A DNA stretch of 64,000 nucleotides from Apostichopus japonicus (lineage: Eukaryota; Echinodermata; Holothuroidea; Aspidochirotida; Stichopodidae). Shown in pieces: positions 47,167 to 59,490 of the stretch. Each line of letters opens with the position of its first letter. The first letter of the stretch is position 1. The position numbers were made by a program, and so were the translations under genes. Below the pieces are notes generated by a model. That model was given only the letters and a program-made list of their open reading frames with translations. It searched no databases and was not told where the DNA came from. Location of the stretch: the NCBI RefSeq assembly GCF_037975245.1, contig NC_092583.1, positions 11,425,764 to 11,489,763 of the forward strand, written 5' to 3'.

Positions 47167-50100
47167 CTGGAGAATACAATTTGAAGAAGGAAATTGCAGC
47201 AATGCATGCAAAGTGAAGGCAACATGCTAAATACACATACATTATAACATTTTCGGAACGGGGAGGTGAGAGGAGAAGAACTGGGCCTGCCTACTGCGGA
47301 AGATATTCGAAACCATACCCTGACTTATATGAACCAACTGGAAGACACTACAATTACTATGAAGAAAGATACTTCATACATTGAATTATACGATATACCT
47401 ATACTTGTTATACATATTTCGTAGAACTAACAGTGGTGTCCATTGCAATGTTATAATATACTGGGGAATAACGCTTAAGGCGATTTCAGTATCCAAACCA
47501 AACAGGGAAATATTCAGGTCTGTTTCAAGAACTTAATCCCTGTTTCAACTGCTTATATGTGACGAATTGTGGTTTGTCGACCGTAATCTATAGACAAACA
47601 TCTCTTGCTATATTATGTTAGACAACTGTGAAGGATGAAAGGAAGGGCAAGAAGCAAGGGGGAGCCACGGGGGCACACATGGTGTCTGCCCCGGTGAAGG
47701 ACGATGTAGTAAAGAAGAATATTGTAAGATTTCCTAACCTTTGCAGTATTTCGAGAAATCAACGCACTCTACAAATGGATCTTGGGTTGGGTTTGTACCA
47801 AAGAGGTAGTCAATAGATGCAGCAGCATTCTTTTTCAGTTCAAAACAAATGAACGGAATGTCGCTGCAAACTACACCGGTCAAGTCTGTCTGGAAGTCGA
47901 TGCCAGTAAACTCCAAATCTCCATCCTCAACGAGATCTATACCTTGTTGGAATGGGTTGAGAATTTGATCCTGAGGTTGGATTCGAGGACCCTTGCCATT
48001 TGGACGAGCGTTAAAGAAGGTTCCCAATTCCCATAATTCTTCTCCTGGTACCTTCGTTGAACGATCCTTATCTGTTATTGCGTCTAGATTCATACGGATA
48101 GTGTTCACACGATTCTCGATCGCGGGAAAGTCGCCAGTTAGATCAGGTACAAGGGTATTGAAAATGGCCCCTGCAAAAATCAAACAATCCATTCGATGAT
48201 ACTTTACTTGTTCGAATAATTTCGCAGCATTGCGATACGTTGAACACTTATTTAATCATTTGCACATGTCGATCTTACGTTTTTAATAAGAACTAAACCA
48301 TTAAAATAAATTATATATGCAGCACAAGAGTAATTTGCAAGCTAACCCTTGCTGAAGTTCATCTGCAGATAGAGAGCAGTATAAATCTGAACAGAGTCAG
48401 TGCTTAAATGGTACCATACTTTTGTCAACGGACAAGACAAACACTGTTTTATGACAGACAAACTGTGACAAGTGTAAAACAAACCAGAAAGCCAGTTGGC
48501 TTTGTGATAACTTGCCATTTTATTTGCTAAAAAGTCCAAATAATTATCTGACTAATGAAGAGAAGTGGGTTAAATTTGTCCAGGACCAGTGAGAACCAGA
48601 AAAGATCAGAGATTTCTAGTTCTTATTTGTATCACTCTCTTGGGGCAGCAGCCATGTCATTCACTGGTAAGGATTTTACAGTACAGAATTTGCATTCCAC
48701 ATTGATTACATATCTAGACACATAGATGTATGAATAAAAGGGCATTTTCTTGTATCAATTTTTAGCTAGTGAAACAGCTCTGCCACCTTGCAACCATCCC
48801 TTTAATAATTGTTATTAATGATTTAAGGAGAGATCTACATAACATTGTTCATATATACACTTGGTATATTTGCACAATTTACTGCCGAAGCAATAGTCAC
48901 CTAGTATTAAAACAGAAAATGGCCAATTTTGAGACCATTTGATATAACCTGTTGAACCCTTGAAGAGAGAGCGAAAATGATATGGGCCTACGTGAGTGCA
49001 TTAAAGCAAGTCTATTGTTTCTATGAATCAGATTTCATTTCCTGGATGACTATGTTCACCAAAAGAAAATCATAGCATTGGAGAATTCACAGGTTAATTG
49101 CAGCTTTAAGTCCTGAGTTATCATGTTTAAGCAGCTTTTAGACTTGGACAACTGCTGACCTATTGTGATATTTGACCTCTACCAAATTTAATAGTGTTCT
49201 TGTAGTCACCAAAGCTGGATCAACATACTAATTATGAAGTTCAAGAAAGATGTACTTCTTGAGCTATCGTGTTTACCAAATGTTCAGACTTCGACATAAA
49301 TGTTGACCGCAAATGACATTTGACCTCCACCAATTACAATAGGTTCCTCTACTCATTATGGAACATCAACATGTCAAGAAATGAGATTGATTTTAGCTTC
49401 TCTTCTTGAGATTTCGTGTTTACAATGTTTCCGCAGTTTAACTCTCTGGTGATTTAGTATGACATTTGATTCCAGGCGAAACCAATAGCAGTAGAGAACT
49501 CACTATGTTGCAACTTTGTAACGTTCCACAAAGAGTTACGCTTTATCTTAAGTTTGATAACTCGTTCGTAAGTCATCTTATCGAGCGTAAGTTTGAAATC
49601 AAACTTATCTCCGTTCCACAAAGAAACTTACGCTTGATATCAAGCTTACGTTCAATCCGATCATGAGTAACTTTTAGTAGTGATCCAAATGAATCGTAAG
49701 TATGATTCGTTGCTATGGTAAGCAATTGATTTACAATTTGTTTAGTTTTTTACTGTACATGTAGAAGTAATAAAATGTGATTTTTATGTACTTGTGCACA
49801 AATGGCGTAATATTTAATTCGTATATAAAGAGAACATGCCAAGTTAGAACATCCCACCAACAGAAGTAGGGCTCAGTCAGCCAGTTTGCACGTTTTCATT
49901 GCACTAAGATTTTATGCATCAGGATCAACAAGTGCCTTAGCAGAGTGTGCCTCTTCACACGGTTGCAGCACGTCATCTGCCTCACGGGCATTGCGGGGGG
50001 TTACAAGAGCATTGGTTCAAATCCACTCCAGCCTCTGTGACCAATGCTCAGAGGTATTTTTTTTCTTTTTTGGTAGCAGGATTTCCGCAGGTTGTGGGTG

Positions 50101-53100
50101 CAGTATATGGACATTGATTGGAATCCACGGTTGTAACTATGGGCCGGATGAGTATGTATTTGTTAGCCGTAAAGGTAGACATGCAATCAATGTACAGTCA
50201 ATTTGTAGTACAAAATAAAAAAATCATCAATGTCCACTAACCATTTCTTAATTAAAATCAAGCGTAGCGTAAGTTTGATTTTGTGGAACACTAATTAACG
50301 ATCGAACTTACGCTACGGTCTATCGGATGAGAATCGAACTAAAGATTGAACTTAAGATCAAGCGTTAGTAAGTCTTTGTGGCACAGGGCCAGGTGTAAAC
50401 AAATTAGTGACGTAGTCCCAGATGAGCTCATACACAAAGAAGTGAACACTGGGTCACCTGCTGGGGACAGCTTAGCCCGCTATTGAGTTCTTTGGTGGTT
50501 TACTCTCTGGTACACACGGAGGACAAAGCAATGTCATTCCAAGAATACAGGCTTAGTCATGACAACTTCCTGCAATGAAGTGACAGGCCATTGAACTCCA
50601 TGAGCACCAAGAGTGTGCAGGGGAACCTATCATAGCGAGGGGGAATCTGAATTTCAGTACTTCCCAATTTACCAAAAAATTAGTGGTGCTACACCATAAA
50701 GGGCCATCTACATACCGTGTGTGAATTTCATGCAAGCTGGACATGTAGAGTTATTATGCACACACTTAAAGGTGACACGCACATACACACGCACATACAC
50801 CATCGCCATCTGCCTTAGGCAAGATGTCAAAATCATTACTTCACAGAAACACTAAAGTATGAAGTGGGCAACGTGACTTACGTGCAGAGCATTCGTGTTC
50901 CTTGCAAGTGACCAACGAAGTTGTAGAGGTGTCGCCACGACTTGACTCAACATTCATTGTAAACGGAGGGTCTGGATCGTCACCTTGTGCGAATTCGACG
51001 CAGATGTACCTGACCTCTGTACAACCGATTGTACCAATTTCAAATTCTGTTGCTATATCATCAATAACAAGCTCGGTTCCTTTCTTTGCTGTAGTGGCCT
51101 TTTCTTCGTTTAGTGTTTGGTAAACGTCGCCATACCGGTCACCATCTCCGTCTGGAGATTCGCTTCCAAACATACCGACCCTCCAAAGACCTTCTCCTTT
51201 CTTATTGGCCGAATCTGGAGTGAAGTCCACATTTACATCGAGTTCCACTGCAGTTTCCTCGCCATAGACAGGATCGGCGACCTCCGTGATCGTCCAGTCT
51301 AGGTCTGTAGCCGTTAAACCTGCATATAGCGGGAACCAGGAAGCAAGACTGTAAGCACATTCATGAACACACGTAACCTTAAAGAGACAAGTTAAGAGTT
51401 GACGGTGTGCACCCATCTATACCTCATCTACTGTTCTTTTAGGGCTTCGAGCAAAGTATTAAAGGCTACCAAAATGTAAGGTTCACATCCTTTCTTCCTA
51501 AAGAGTTTGACTATCTCACGTATATAAGGAGGATATGTTGCAAGTTCTACTGGCTATCGGCCATGCATACATCTTGTCGGATCTGACCTACACTAGAACT
51601 ATATGTTACCCTAGATTCATCGCTCCCACCAAGGGGATATTAGTCTGAAGGGGAGCGGGGGTTCTTCGGCTGTAATGGGGTCAACTACCTGAACCATGAT
51701 ACCCGGTCGTCAGGCACATATATTAACCATGCGCCTCGTGACGTATACGGATTACGGACCCTCCATTACTACTACAGTAACGACTGGCTCGTCTGAGACA
51801 GCATACAAACAAATATAAATACACCAAAAGCATATATATAGCTATGCAATGTATGTATTCATAACTAAGAAGTAAAGAAAGAAATCGAAAAGAGGTAAAG
51901 TACGGTAATAAAGAACAACAAATTGTAACTAGTCATCTGAAAATATTAAACTAAAATAGAATAACATACTATAACAACATTTGCTATATGTCTTTATCAA
52001 TGGAACCCATAGTTATACTACATTGCACCATGGAATGTAAACTATAGCTACCTATGGTATGACTTTAACTTAAACACAAAACATACCTGTGTGCTGGAGC
52101 CATCACAGAGAAACTGAACATTATGTATCTCAGAAGCTTACTTCTGGAAAATACAAAGTGATTCGTACCTGTATAGAAATTACGAAGTATTTTCTAATGG
52201 TGATGTCTCCGACATACTATCGACGGCTGAGGGCTGTCAAGTGAGTGGCACAGAGTGGCTGGTAAAATGGCCTTCGTACAGAACCAGGGGACAGTACCCT
52301 ATAACAAGTCAACTACCTGCCCAGCCCAGCTGATCGACCTACTCATTACCGGAAAACACCAATATTACCCAATAACCACCAGGTGTAAACAACTTAGTGA
52401 CGTAATCCCAGAGAATGAGTGCATGCACAAAGAGGTGAACACATGGGTCACCTGTCTGCAGAAGACGTCACTCTCTGGGGACAGCTTAACCCTTGAATAT
52501 GTTGGCTAATGGATTCTGTAATAGTTTACTCTTCTTGGTACACATGAAGGACAGAGCAATGTCATTCCAAGAATACAGGCTTAGTCATGACGACTTCCTG
52601 CAATGAAGTGACAGGCCTTTGAACCCCATGAGCACCAGGTAGGGGAAACCTATCACAGGGAGAAGGGATCTAAATCTTAGTACGCCCTAACTTACCAAAC
52701 AATAAGGGGTGCTACATATAACAGAACTACGTCTGTTGTTTCCGCGTCATATCTCTAAGGTGAAATACAGGTGCAGTCAATCACTACAACTGAGTCTTCT
52801 CTATAGCAATGATGTTACAGAAATGTTAGTATAACTTTTTCCCATGTTAAAAAAGGAGCATATTTAAGGTATAAAGAAACGTCCTAGCAATAGCATATTA
52901 TCTTTGCTGACAACACTCACCGTGGCATTCTCCAAGAGGGACACAATCAATTAATCGGGCCTCTTCTTCGTCGACGGCTTGAAAGGTGAACGAAAGATCG
53001 TACGTTGGCCTTGGGTCATCCGCTTGGTCGAACTTAATACAAAAATATTTGTAGTCATCACACGTCCCTCCTCGAAATGACATGGTATACCTCAGCTTGT

Positions 53101-54317
53101 CCCATACCCACGGTGGATAGTTTGGTTTACTGTATTCCTGTGCACTATGTTTTTCATTAAAGATGTTATCTTCTAATGAATATTTTTGTCCTGAACCATC
53201 TCCGTTCGGACTTACCCAAGCGCTCAGTTTCCAAAGATTCTCGCCACGCACTATTCTAGAAGTTAATTTTCTATCTACTGCAATGTCCAAGTTAAAACGA
53301 ATCTTTTTAGTGTCACCTTCCGCAAAGTCGAATGTGTCACCGTACCCGTTGGTTGTGTCTTCCACGAACATTTCTGAAGAATTAGAAGACAATGGAATCC
53401 GCAGTCAATTTGGAAAGTTTCATCAAATAAATGGAGGGCCTGCATGTTGATGGTTTCATTGATGTAGTGTAATGTACACTGTCAACGATAAATTGAGTTT
53501 TCAATGTAGGCTACACCAGAGATACCTACACACGAAACTTAAATTCGCTATACTTATACGTATGAAACGGTAGAACGAATAAACCGTACACAATAAAGTT
53601 TGCCTTACCTCCCATGGTTACAGGCACAACGAAATGGTGGACGAGCTATTAGCTCTGCGTAATTATGTAAGGCAGATCTCAGCATTGAACGTACTTAGGA
53701 CGTTAAGCTTATGGAAAGGCAGGAGGAACTTCATAATTACGAAATGAGTACATTGCTATGTACTTTCATTTTCTCTTGAGAGCAAAAGTAAATAGTACCG
53801 GTACTTCAAACAGGATTCTCAAGGTTTGACCATTGTTGCGCTAATGACGGACCCACATTTTCAAGTAAGAAATTCAAATCTTTGCTTTTTTTGAAGTTAT
53901 CGTGTTTACCAGGTTTCAGGCAGAACTGCCCTTTCATCGCAAAATGGCATCTGACCGTCCCAAAAACTGCCCGGGCTTCGTTTAATCATCAACTTCACAA
54001 ACGGCATAACTTCAAGGAAGAAAATATTGAGTATTGCTTATACACATACAGGAGAACAAGTTAAATGCTACTGTACTACTGTATCACACACTTACTATAT
54101 GGGCATTGTGGACAGCATTCCTGAGGAATGATGACGATCTCAGACGAATCGCATCCGGATTCCGAAGGACAGGACTCGATTTCACATGTCGTTGTTCCAT
54201 TGTTACATGTACAGACTGTGCACGGATCTAGTCGAATTTCAGCTAAATGAAGGAGAAAATTCCCTCGGAAGGAGCAAGGATTTCTGTTGTTTATGTCACC
54301 TAGCAAAAGAATAGAAG

Positions 54318-54361
<44 letters not shown>

Positions 54362-57300
54362 GTAAATGATTTTTTTTTGGACCACACTGAATTCAGTATA
54401 ACTGATCATGTAACTGACACAGAGTTATCACGGATCACCAATGGCCTCTTTTTCACTTTCAACTCTTGTTGAACCCTTCCCTTCCCCTCCCCCTCTCACA
54501 GCCAAAGGTTAACAGTATAACGCCTTATAGCGTCCCATATTTGACGCGCCTTTAATCTCAATTTCCCAGTTTCTCTGTCAACAACTGTTAAAGTAATCAC
54601 ATTTTGGCGAAGTTCTTTTATTGCCCTTAATGAGTCCTTTGGATGGTCAAGTAGCCCAAGTAGGGAAGACGGGAAGTGAAAAAAAACTCCCTGCTTGACA
54701 TAAACTGGACTTTCTTCTTTTTCGGTTTTGCTTTTTTCATTTATTTTTTTTTAATTTATATTTTTAATTATTTTTTAAAATTATTTTTTGGCTCTTTTTT
54801 GACTAAAAATGATGTTAAATAGTACTTATGTCAACAATGATAATTTCTCTAAACGACAATTTTGGCCAAACAAAGTTTTCATCGAATCTACTATCTGTCT
54901 TGATCAATCAAAGTAGGACATCCAGACGGTAGAAGAAGTTTATCATGCCATAGTGTTATTGTAACAGCTAGTTCTGGTTATATATACTAACAAACAGAAG
55001 TCTAGTGCATTTTAAGTCATCGAAATCTCAATGCATTTTGCATATTGGTTCTTTTTAAAGCTGATGTGGCTTTAAACGCTAGCGATGATCTACCAACCAT
55101 GTGCTCTCCAATCCCTGTCCTTATGGTGAACCTGCGTTCCTGCAGAATAAGCTAGGTCACTTTACTACCAAGGTACCCACCTGCCAACTTGACTACAACA
55201 AGATCTATTTGCGCGGAACTTCCACCAGCACAAATTCAAAATTAATGACGTGTTATTTTATTCTTGAAACTCTTATCTCGACAGCTGAGGGGGAGGTCAA
55301 GTTCCCATCTGTTCTCTTAATATCAAGTCTCTTAATCCCCCCGGGACAAGCGATCAAATCAGACCAAACACACGAAGTACAAACAAGTACAGATTTCGCG
55401 TAGAAGAGTAAGAACCATGCAACTACAGTATCTCGTAACCTATAGCTTACCTATATAGCATTTTATAGAAACCTTCAACTGATAATATGTGTGTGACTTG
55501 TGCTGTGTTTTTTGTTTTCTTTTTTTCAAAATCATGAACTGCAAACTGGGTGAAAATTCGGCATTTATACAAATTGAACGGAATGAATGTACAGTGACTC
55601 TTGACATTATAATAACTGATTCAAGAACGGTATGTGAAACTCTATCAGGCCCCCCTATAGAGTGTAACTAAGACAGTCGGGCTATTATCGAGTAAATGAT
55701 AAGCCTATTTAACGGACAGTATACCGTAGAGACCAAAGTATACAGATATCTTGGTTTTCACTGTTTCCTCCAGGCTCCTTTTTTCTTCTTCTTCTTCTTC
55801 TAGTTTTGTGAGGGAAAAAATGAGTTTGTACCAATAAGAATAAGTTTGGCGTCACTCTATAATACAGTAAATGATGGTAATCCAGACACAGTAAGCCACT
55901 ACTACACCTTTAAGTTCCATAAAAACACCTTAAACATTTTAATATTACTTAATACAATATCCTCTTTGACGAAACAAAGCTTCCGATAAAATATACTCTA
56001 ATAGAAGAATTTACATAATATACATAATTAGTCGAAGTTATGTTCACTGTGACTCAGTTATTATGTACAACATCATTTATTGTTCAGCTGCTATGTTGCA
56101 ATGCATAGTTCACCCAGGGAGTTGTTATGGAACAACTCCCTGGTTCACCCTAGTCTTGTTTAGACCCTAGTATGTACATGCCTAGTCTATACCTTTCTTA
56201 TTCACAAAGCTATTTTCCCGTATCTATTTGCTGTACTGCCCAGAGAACGCCCGCGGCAACGATTTAGATTGATACAGTGATCGGACAGATCCTCGGGCAT
56301 ATAAAATACAGTGGGCAAACACATTCGTGGTAAGCACAAACGGACTCTGAGGCATGTTCAATTTGCCACGCGAGAAAAAGAGTATTACAAACGACTTGGC
56401 CAAGACTTAAGTTCACCCGAAATACGTCGTCGGCAGGTCTGGATCATGAGAACACGGAATAACGAGGCCTAGTTTACTTCAACTGATATATTATGGTTCA
56501 CTTTGGGATTGGGTTTAGATCTTCCTTAAGTAAACAACCATACAAAATAATAATGACATAAATTAGTCTTATAGAACATCGAGCATGCACGCCTGCAAGC
56601 CTGCACTGGGGAAAGGGTGGGGGTGGGGCCGGTTCAATGTTTTACAGGTTGGAGCTTTTCCCAGCCCGTATACATCGAGCACAACAACTATACGGTACGT
56701 GTAATAAGCCCTGAAGGTATTATTGCTAAAGTACTCTGTGAATGCCATTTCCAACGTTTAATGTCGTATTTAGATTAGAATGATTGTGATCGCGTCGGTC
56801 ACCTACAGTATCATTAAAACTCAATGCCAGCCCTCCCCCTGCTTATAGAAATAGTGGTCAAGTCTTTAGACAATTGCACCTCTCGTGACCGTGAACTTAG
56901 AGAAAGTCATACATCTTTGAGGGAAGCGATTGTTTGTTGAAGAACATCAACATTGCTTAAATGTTAGGATGCTTAAATTTGCAAAAAGTTACTCCATGCC
57001 ACACACCCCACTCCACCCACCCCCCCCCCCAAATAATCCGTTAGTTTCGAATTAGACAATAATGTGTCTCAATGTTGAAAAATATGATTTAGCAGACGGC
57101 AGTAAAAATGCATCATGAAGTTTCAATGCGTGTAACCTTTTTTTGTTTATACTTTCTATCATATTGAAGAGGCAATATACTAACGAACGCAATATTTCAT
57201 GTTAAGACTTCACAGATTCGAAAATTTAAACATTCAATGTTTAAACATTAAACCCATACAGCCTATTCTGTAGGCTACAGAGCGGCCTATACATGCAGTC

Positions 57301-58383
57301 GTAGCTTTGTTTGCTGTATGTATGTATGCATGTATATATGTATGTATGTATGTATACAGCTAACTAACGTGAAGATTGTAGTACTTCCTGCTATCAAAGA
57401 TAATGGTGGACCACAATAATTGTTGGTCTAACTAAAGATCAAAGAGTTTACCAAACAACGCATGCCATAATTTCAAAAAGCTAATCACACATGCCCACTA
57501 CAGTAACGGTAAGTAACACGAGGTGAAAATCAACCAACAACCATTGTGACACCGAGCACATGGATGCACGCCTCGCTGAGCAATTACCAAGGCTAGTTAT
57601 AAGACATCTGGTTACAAAACATATCTTGATCTTTCGACCGTATAATGAAGCGGTTTTACCTTTACCCTACATTTCGGCAGTTTCATCTTACAAAATACCA
57701 CTGAATCAATTGGATTCACAAAATGCATGAAAAGGCCAGAAGTTGGTATAATAACAACGATTTTCTTCGAATGAAAAAGGAACTTATGCCAAATATGGGA
57801 GTTTACGAGGCCGACCTTGTATAGAGAGGCATATTATCATGCTCATCATAAGTAATGATGATTTAGTCAGAGCTCATCACAGAGTTATCTTATATCAAAG
57901 GTTTATTTTATGAATAATTACTAAACTAAGAACCACTCCACGTTCTCTGTAGGCGAGGGGAGGGTGTGTAACACGTAGATTGGTAAGGGCTGGGGTGGGG
58001 AGGAGATTGTTAGGCGGGGGGGAGATAAGTCAAAGAAAGAAGTTGCAATGAGTCCTACATACCGCCACATTTGTGTTACAATTTGGGAACATGGCGTTAT
58101 GGCGACTTGCACTTTTATTCTCTTCTCCCTCTTCTGCTCTCTATATGCTCACTATTACAAAATATTGAAGAGATTTTTTTCCCCAAATATTTGAACATTT
58201 AGAATGCTATACCGTTTACTTATTAAGTTTGGTCTTTTTTTTACCTTCTGATGCGCTAACTGATGCTGATGCTGATATGCTACCGTCACTCTCACTGATG
58301 GACTCCTGAGCATTGGCAAAAGACAAGAAGCCGACGATTAAGGCAATCAATAATACGGTGGTTATCCTCCTTCGTCCCTCCAT
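46702..58383 (-). CDS. Gene C: secreted VWC protein with four tandem modules (6 exons seen)
   Basis: Exons, in transcript order: 58383-58245, 54299-54096, 53373-52921, 51319-50882, 48170-47739, 47166-46702. They total 2131 nt, at least 710 residues. The architecture is the same as gene B: signal peptide, Ser/Asp-rich linker, VWC, modules 1-4, all introns phase 1 and GT-AG. Exon lengths match gene B exactly for exons 2, 3 and 4 and within one codon for 5 and 6. Gene B starts 7.9 kb downstream on the same strand, so B and C are a tandem pair. The terminal exon after the CCAG|GTAAGC donor is not identified. The frame is open and conserved. Predicted to be extracellular; biological role unknown. 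Confidence 0.86.
47739..48170 (-). CDS. Gene C exon 5: module 3
   Basis: 432 nt, phase 1 to phase 1. It begins AIFNTLVPDLTGDFPA. Landmarks: LWELGTFF, PNGKGPR loop, VCSDIPFICFEL (C-x6-C) and VECVDFSKYC (C-x6-C). The donor AAAG|GTTAGG is weaker than the others but keeps frame and phase. Confidence 0.87.
49070..49470. repeat. ~146-bp tandem repeat with TGACCT-like half sites
   Basis: Units recognised by GAG(T/C)TATC(A/G)TGTTTA at about 49115, 49260 and 49407, each followed by TTGACCTC or similar. A related single unit lies at 53880-53960 (GAAGTTATCGTGTTTACCAG). Confidence 0.75.
49523..50389 (+). mobile_element. Decayed PIF/Harbinger element (HARBI1-like transposase fragment)
   Basis: Near 50080-50218 two adjacent frames read FPQVVGAVYGH and then GPDEYVFVSRKGRHAINVQ, a clear HARBI1-type DDE transposase signature with a frameshift and a missing acidic residue. 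An upstream stretch, SSASRALRGVTRALVQ, fits the N-terminal part. The ends are imperfect inverted repeats: TTCCACAAAGAGTTACGC on the left and, inverted, TGCCACAAAGACTTAC on the right, with more inverted CTTACGCTTGAT motifs inside. The exact outer ends and TSD are not resolved. It lies in gene C intron 4. Confidence 0.8.
50390..50705. repeat. ~320-bp repeat, intron 4 copy (gene C)
   Basis: Starts CAGGTGTAAACAAATTAGTG and ends near GGTGCTACACC. Contains TGTCATTCCAAGAATACAGG and TTCCTGCAATGAAGTGACAG, both exact in the intron 3 copy. It abuts the Harbinger relic. Confidence 0.88.
50882..51319 (-). CDS. Gene C exon 4: module 2
   Basis: 438 nt, phase 1 to phase 1. It begins GLTATDLDW. Landmarks: LWRVGMF, PDGDGDR loop, IGCTEVRYICVEF (C-x6-C) and VTCKEHEC (C-x4-C). 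A related ~330-bp repeat lies on either side of this exon, in introns 3 and 4. Confidence 0.88.
52378..52717. repeat. ~330-bp repeat, intron 3 copy (gene C)
   Basis: Direct repeat of 50390-50705 in the same orientation, about 80 percent alike by eye with a short extra segment (AAGACGTCACTCT). The two copies bracket exon 4. Confidence 0.88.
52921..53373 (-). CDS. Gene C exon 3: module 1
   Basis: 453 nt, phase 1 to phase 1. Landmarks: [23 protein letters not shown] loop, PPWVW, GGTCDDYKYFC (C-x6-C) and LIDCVPLGEC (C-x5-C). The usual CVEF is CIKF here. The acceptor is TCTTCAG|AA and the donor CACG|GTGAGT. Confidence 0.88.
53880..53960. repeat. Single unit of the GTTATCGTGTTTAC repeat
   Basis: GAAGTTATCGTGTTTACCAG followed by TTTCAGGCAGAACTG. 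Same family as 49070-49470; in gene C intron 2. Confidence 0.65.
54096..54299 (-). CDS. Gene C exon 2: VWC domain
   Basis: 204 nt, phase 1 to phase 1. Complete VWC pattern: NPCSFRG, LDPCTVCTC, NGTTTC, IESCP, SGC, CCPQCP. The acceptor TTTTGCTAG lies just after an expanded (CT)n pyrimidine tract (a (GA)n microsatellite on the + strand). The donor is ATA|GTAAGT. Confidence 0.88.
54322..54361. repeat. (GA)n microsatellite serving as polypyrimidine tract
   Basis: On the minus (gene C) strand this is (CT)n ending about 20 bp before the TTTTGCTAG acceptor of exon 2. Confidence 0.85.
56115..56142. mobile_element. 28-bp palindrome with flanking repeat, possible terminal-repeat-only transposon relic
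   Basis: Perfect 12-bp inverted arms (CAGGGAGTTGTT) around the 4-base centre ATGG, flanked by GTTCACC(C) on both sides. CAG ends with a 7-8 bp duplication fit hAT-type insertion. It sits in gene C intron 1 next to the block shared with gene A. Confidence 0.55.
56153..56410 (-). repeat. Intron-1 block shared with gene A
   Basis: Partner of 17738-18000. It lies 1.85 kb before gene C exon 2, against 0.7 kb in gene A. Not seen in gene B intron 1. One + strand frame stays open at 56356-56472 ([20 protein letters not shown]), so an old mobile-element origin is possible. Confidence 0.8.
57315..57357. repeat. (TATG)n microsatellite
   Basis: GTATGTATG-type tetranucleotide repeat in gene C intron 1. 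Confidence 0.85.
58245..58383 (-). CDS. Gene C exon 1: signal peptide
   Basis: Starts MEGRRRITTVLLIALIVGFL with likely cleavage after FANA before QES. A linker follows in which a GCATCA-type repeat encodes SASASVSAS. The donor GAAG|GTAAAA leaves phase 1. The Gln-Glu start after cleavage is shared by all three genes. Confidence 0.83.
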
Positions 58384-59490
58384 ACTGTCTTATATCCTGA
58401 CCTGGTCTTCAGAGAAGCCTAACGGAGGTAATCTCCTATACAGTGGTGGATTTTGTACAGAGAAAACACAGAACACTTCCCCTACAAACAACTCTCAACA
58501 CGACATCCTACTATGCACGGCCACACAGTATGAGTCTCGATCAAGCCCAATTCGACATGTGCTGCTACCCTTAACGGCGAGTATAACAGTCTCTTTTCTA
58601 ACCCCCGTGCAAAACTCTGCCTACGGTATAGAATTGCCAAGCTCGCGTTTATTCTGACTATTATGGGATATGACAAGCCATCGTCAGAAGGCTGATACAC
58701 CAGGACGTTAGGCGAATGAGGTAACCAAAAAATATGAGGTCAGCACGCGCCGGGTTTACCGTGCACAAGCTTCTTACCGCCGTTTTACACAGCTTCAATA
58801 AGCTATATATTAACAGCCTATAAGCGTGTTTTGTTCTCTCTGTGTGACAATGCTGAGAGAGGCACTCTAAATATATATGGTGTTGTTGATTTATTTCAAA
58901 GCGTCTCATGGGGTGGGGGTCGGGTGAGAGAGAAAAGCACCTCTGGGGAACACAAAAGGAAACATTTGTACCTCGATTTGTACCATTGAAGAATTGCTTT
59001 TACTTCGTGGGGACGAAAAGAACGGCATGTTAAGATATAACAGCAGTATCAATAGCCTTTATCATGGAACTTAAATAATGGTTATCCAAAATAATCCCAA
59101 ACAGGGTAGAAATTCATATCGGAAGAGGTAATTGAGTGCGATGCTAGACTAGCCTTAACTAGATTCTAGTACCGAAAGATGCTCCACCTCGGCGGGGCTG
59201 GAACAGCTTTCAAAAGGGAACCTCGCTAGGCACCCTCCTTTCATATCGCAGTCCCTTTTGGGTACATGCTTGTGTTTATCACCGACCGGAGAAACTAATA
59301 CGAATGTCTGACGGAATTAAAAGCATTTTATGTATGACACGAAATATTGCACAAAGTGGGGAAACATAAATCATTGTTTTACCCTCCGCCTGGCCTTTCA
59401 CCCCCCCCCTCCTTCTCCCCGGCCACTCATTTCATTCTGCTCTACCTCCCTTCTTCACTTCCCTTCCCTTCGCTGCTTAGACCTTTCCGC
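58384..59490. other. Upstream region of gene C, no other gene
   Basis: No recognisable coding sequence. ATATAAG occurs close to the gene C start codon, too near to act as its TATA box unless the leader is elsewhere. Confidence 0.4.
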
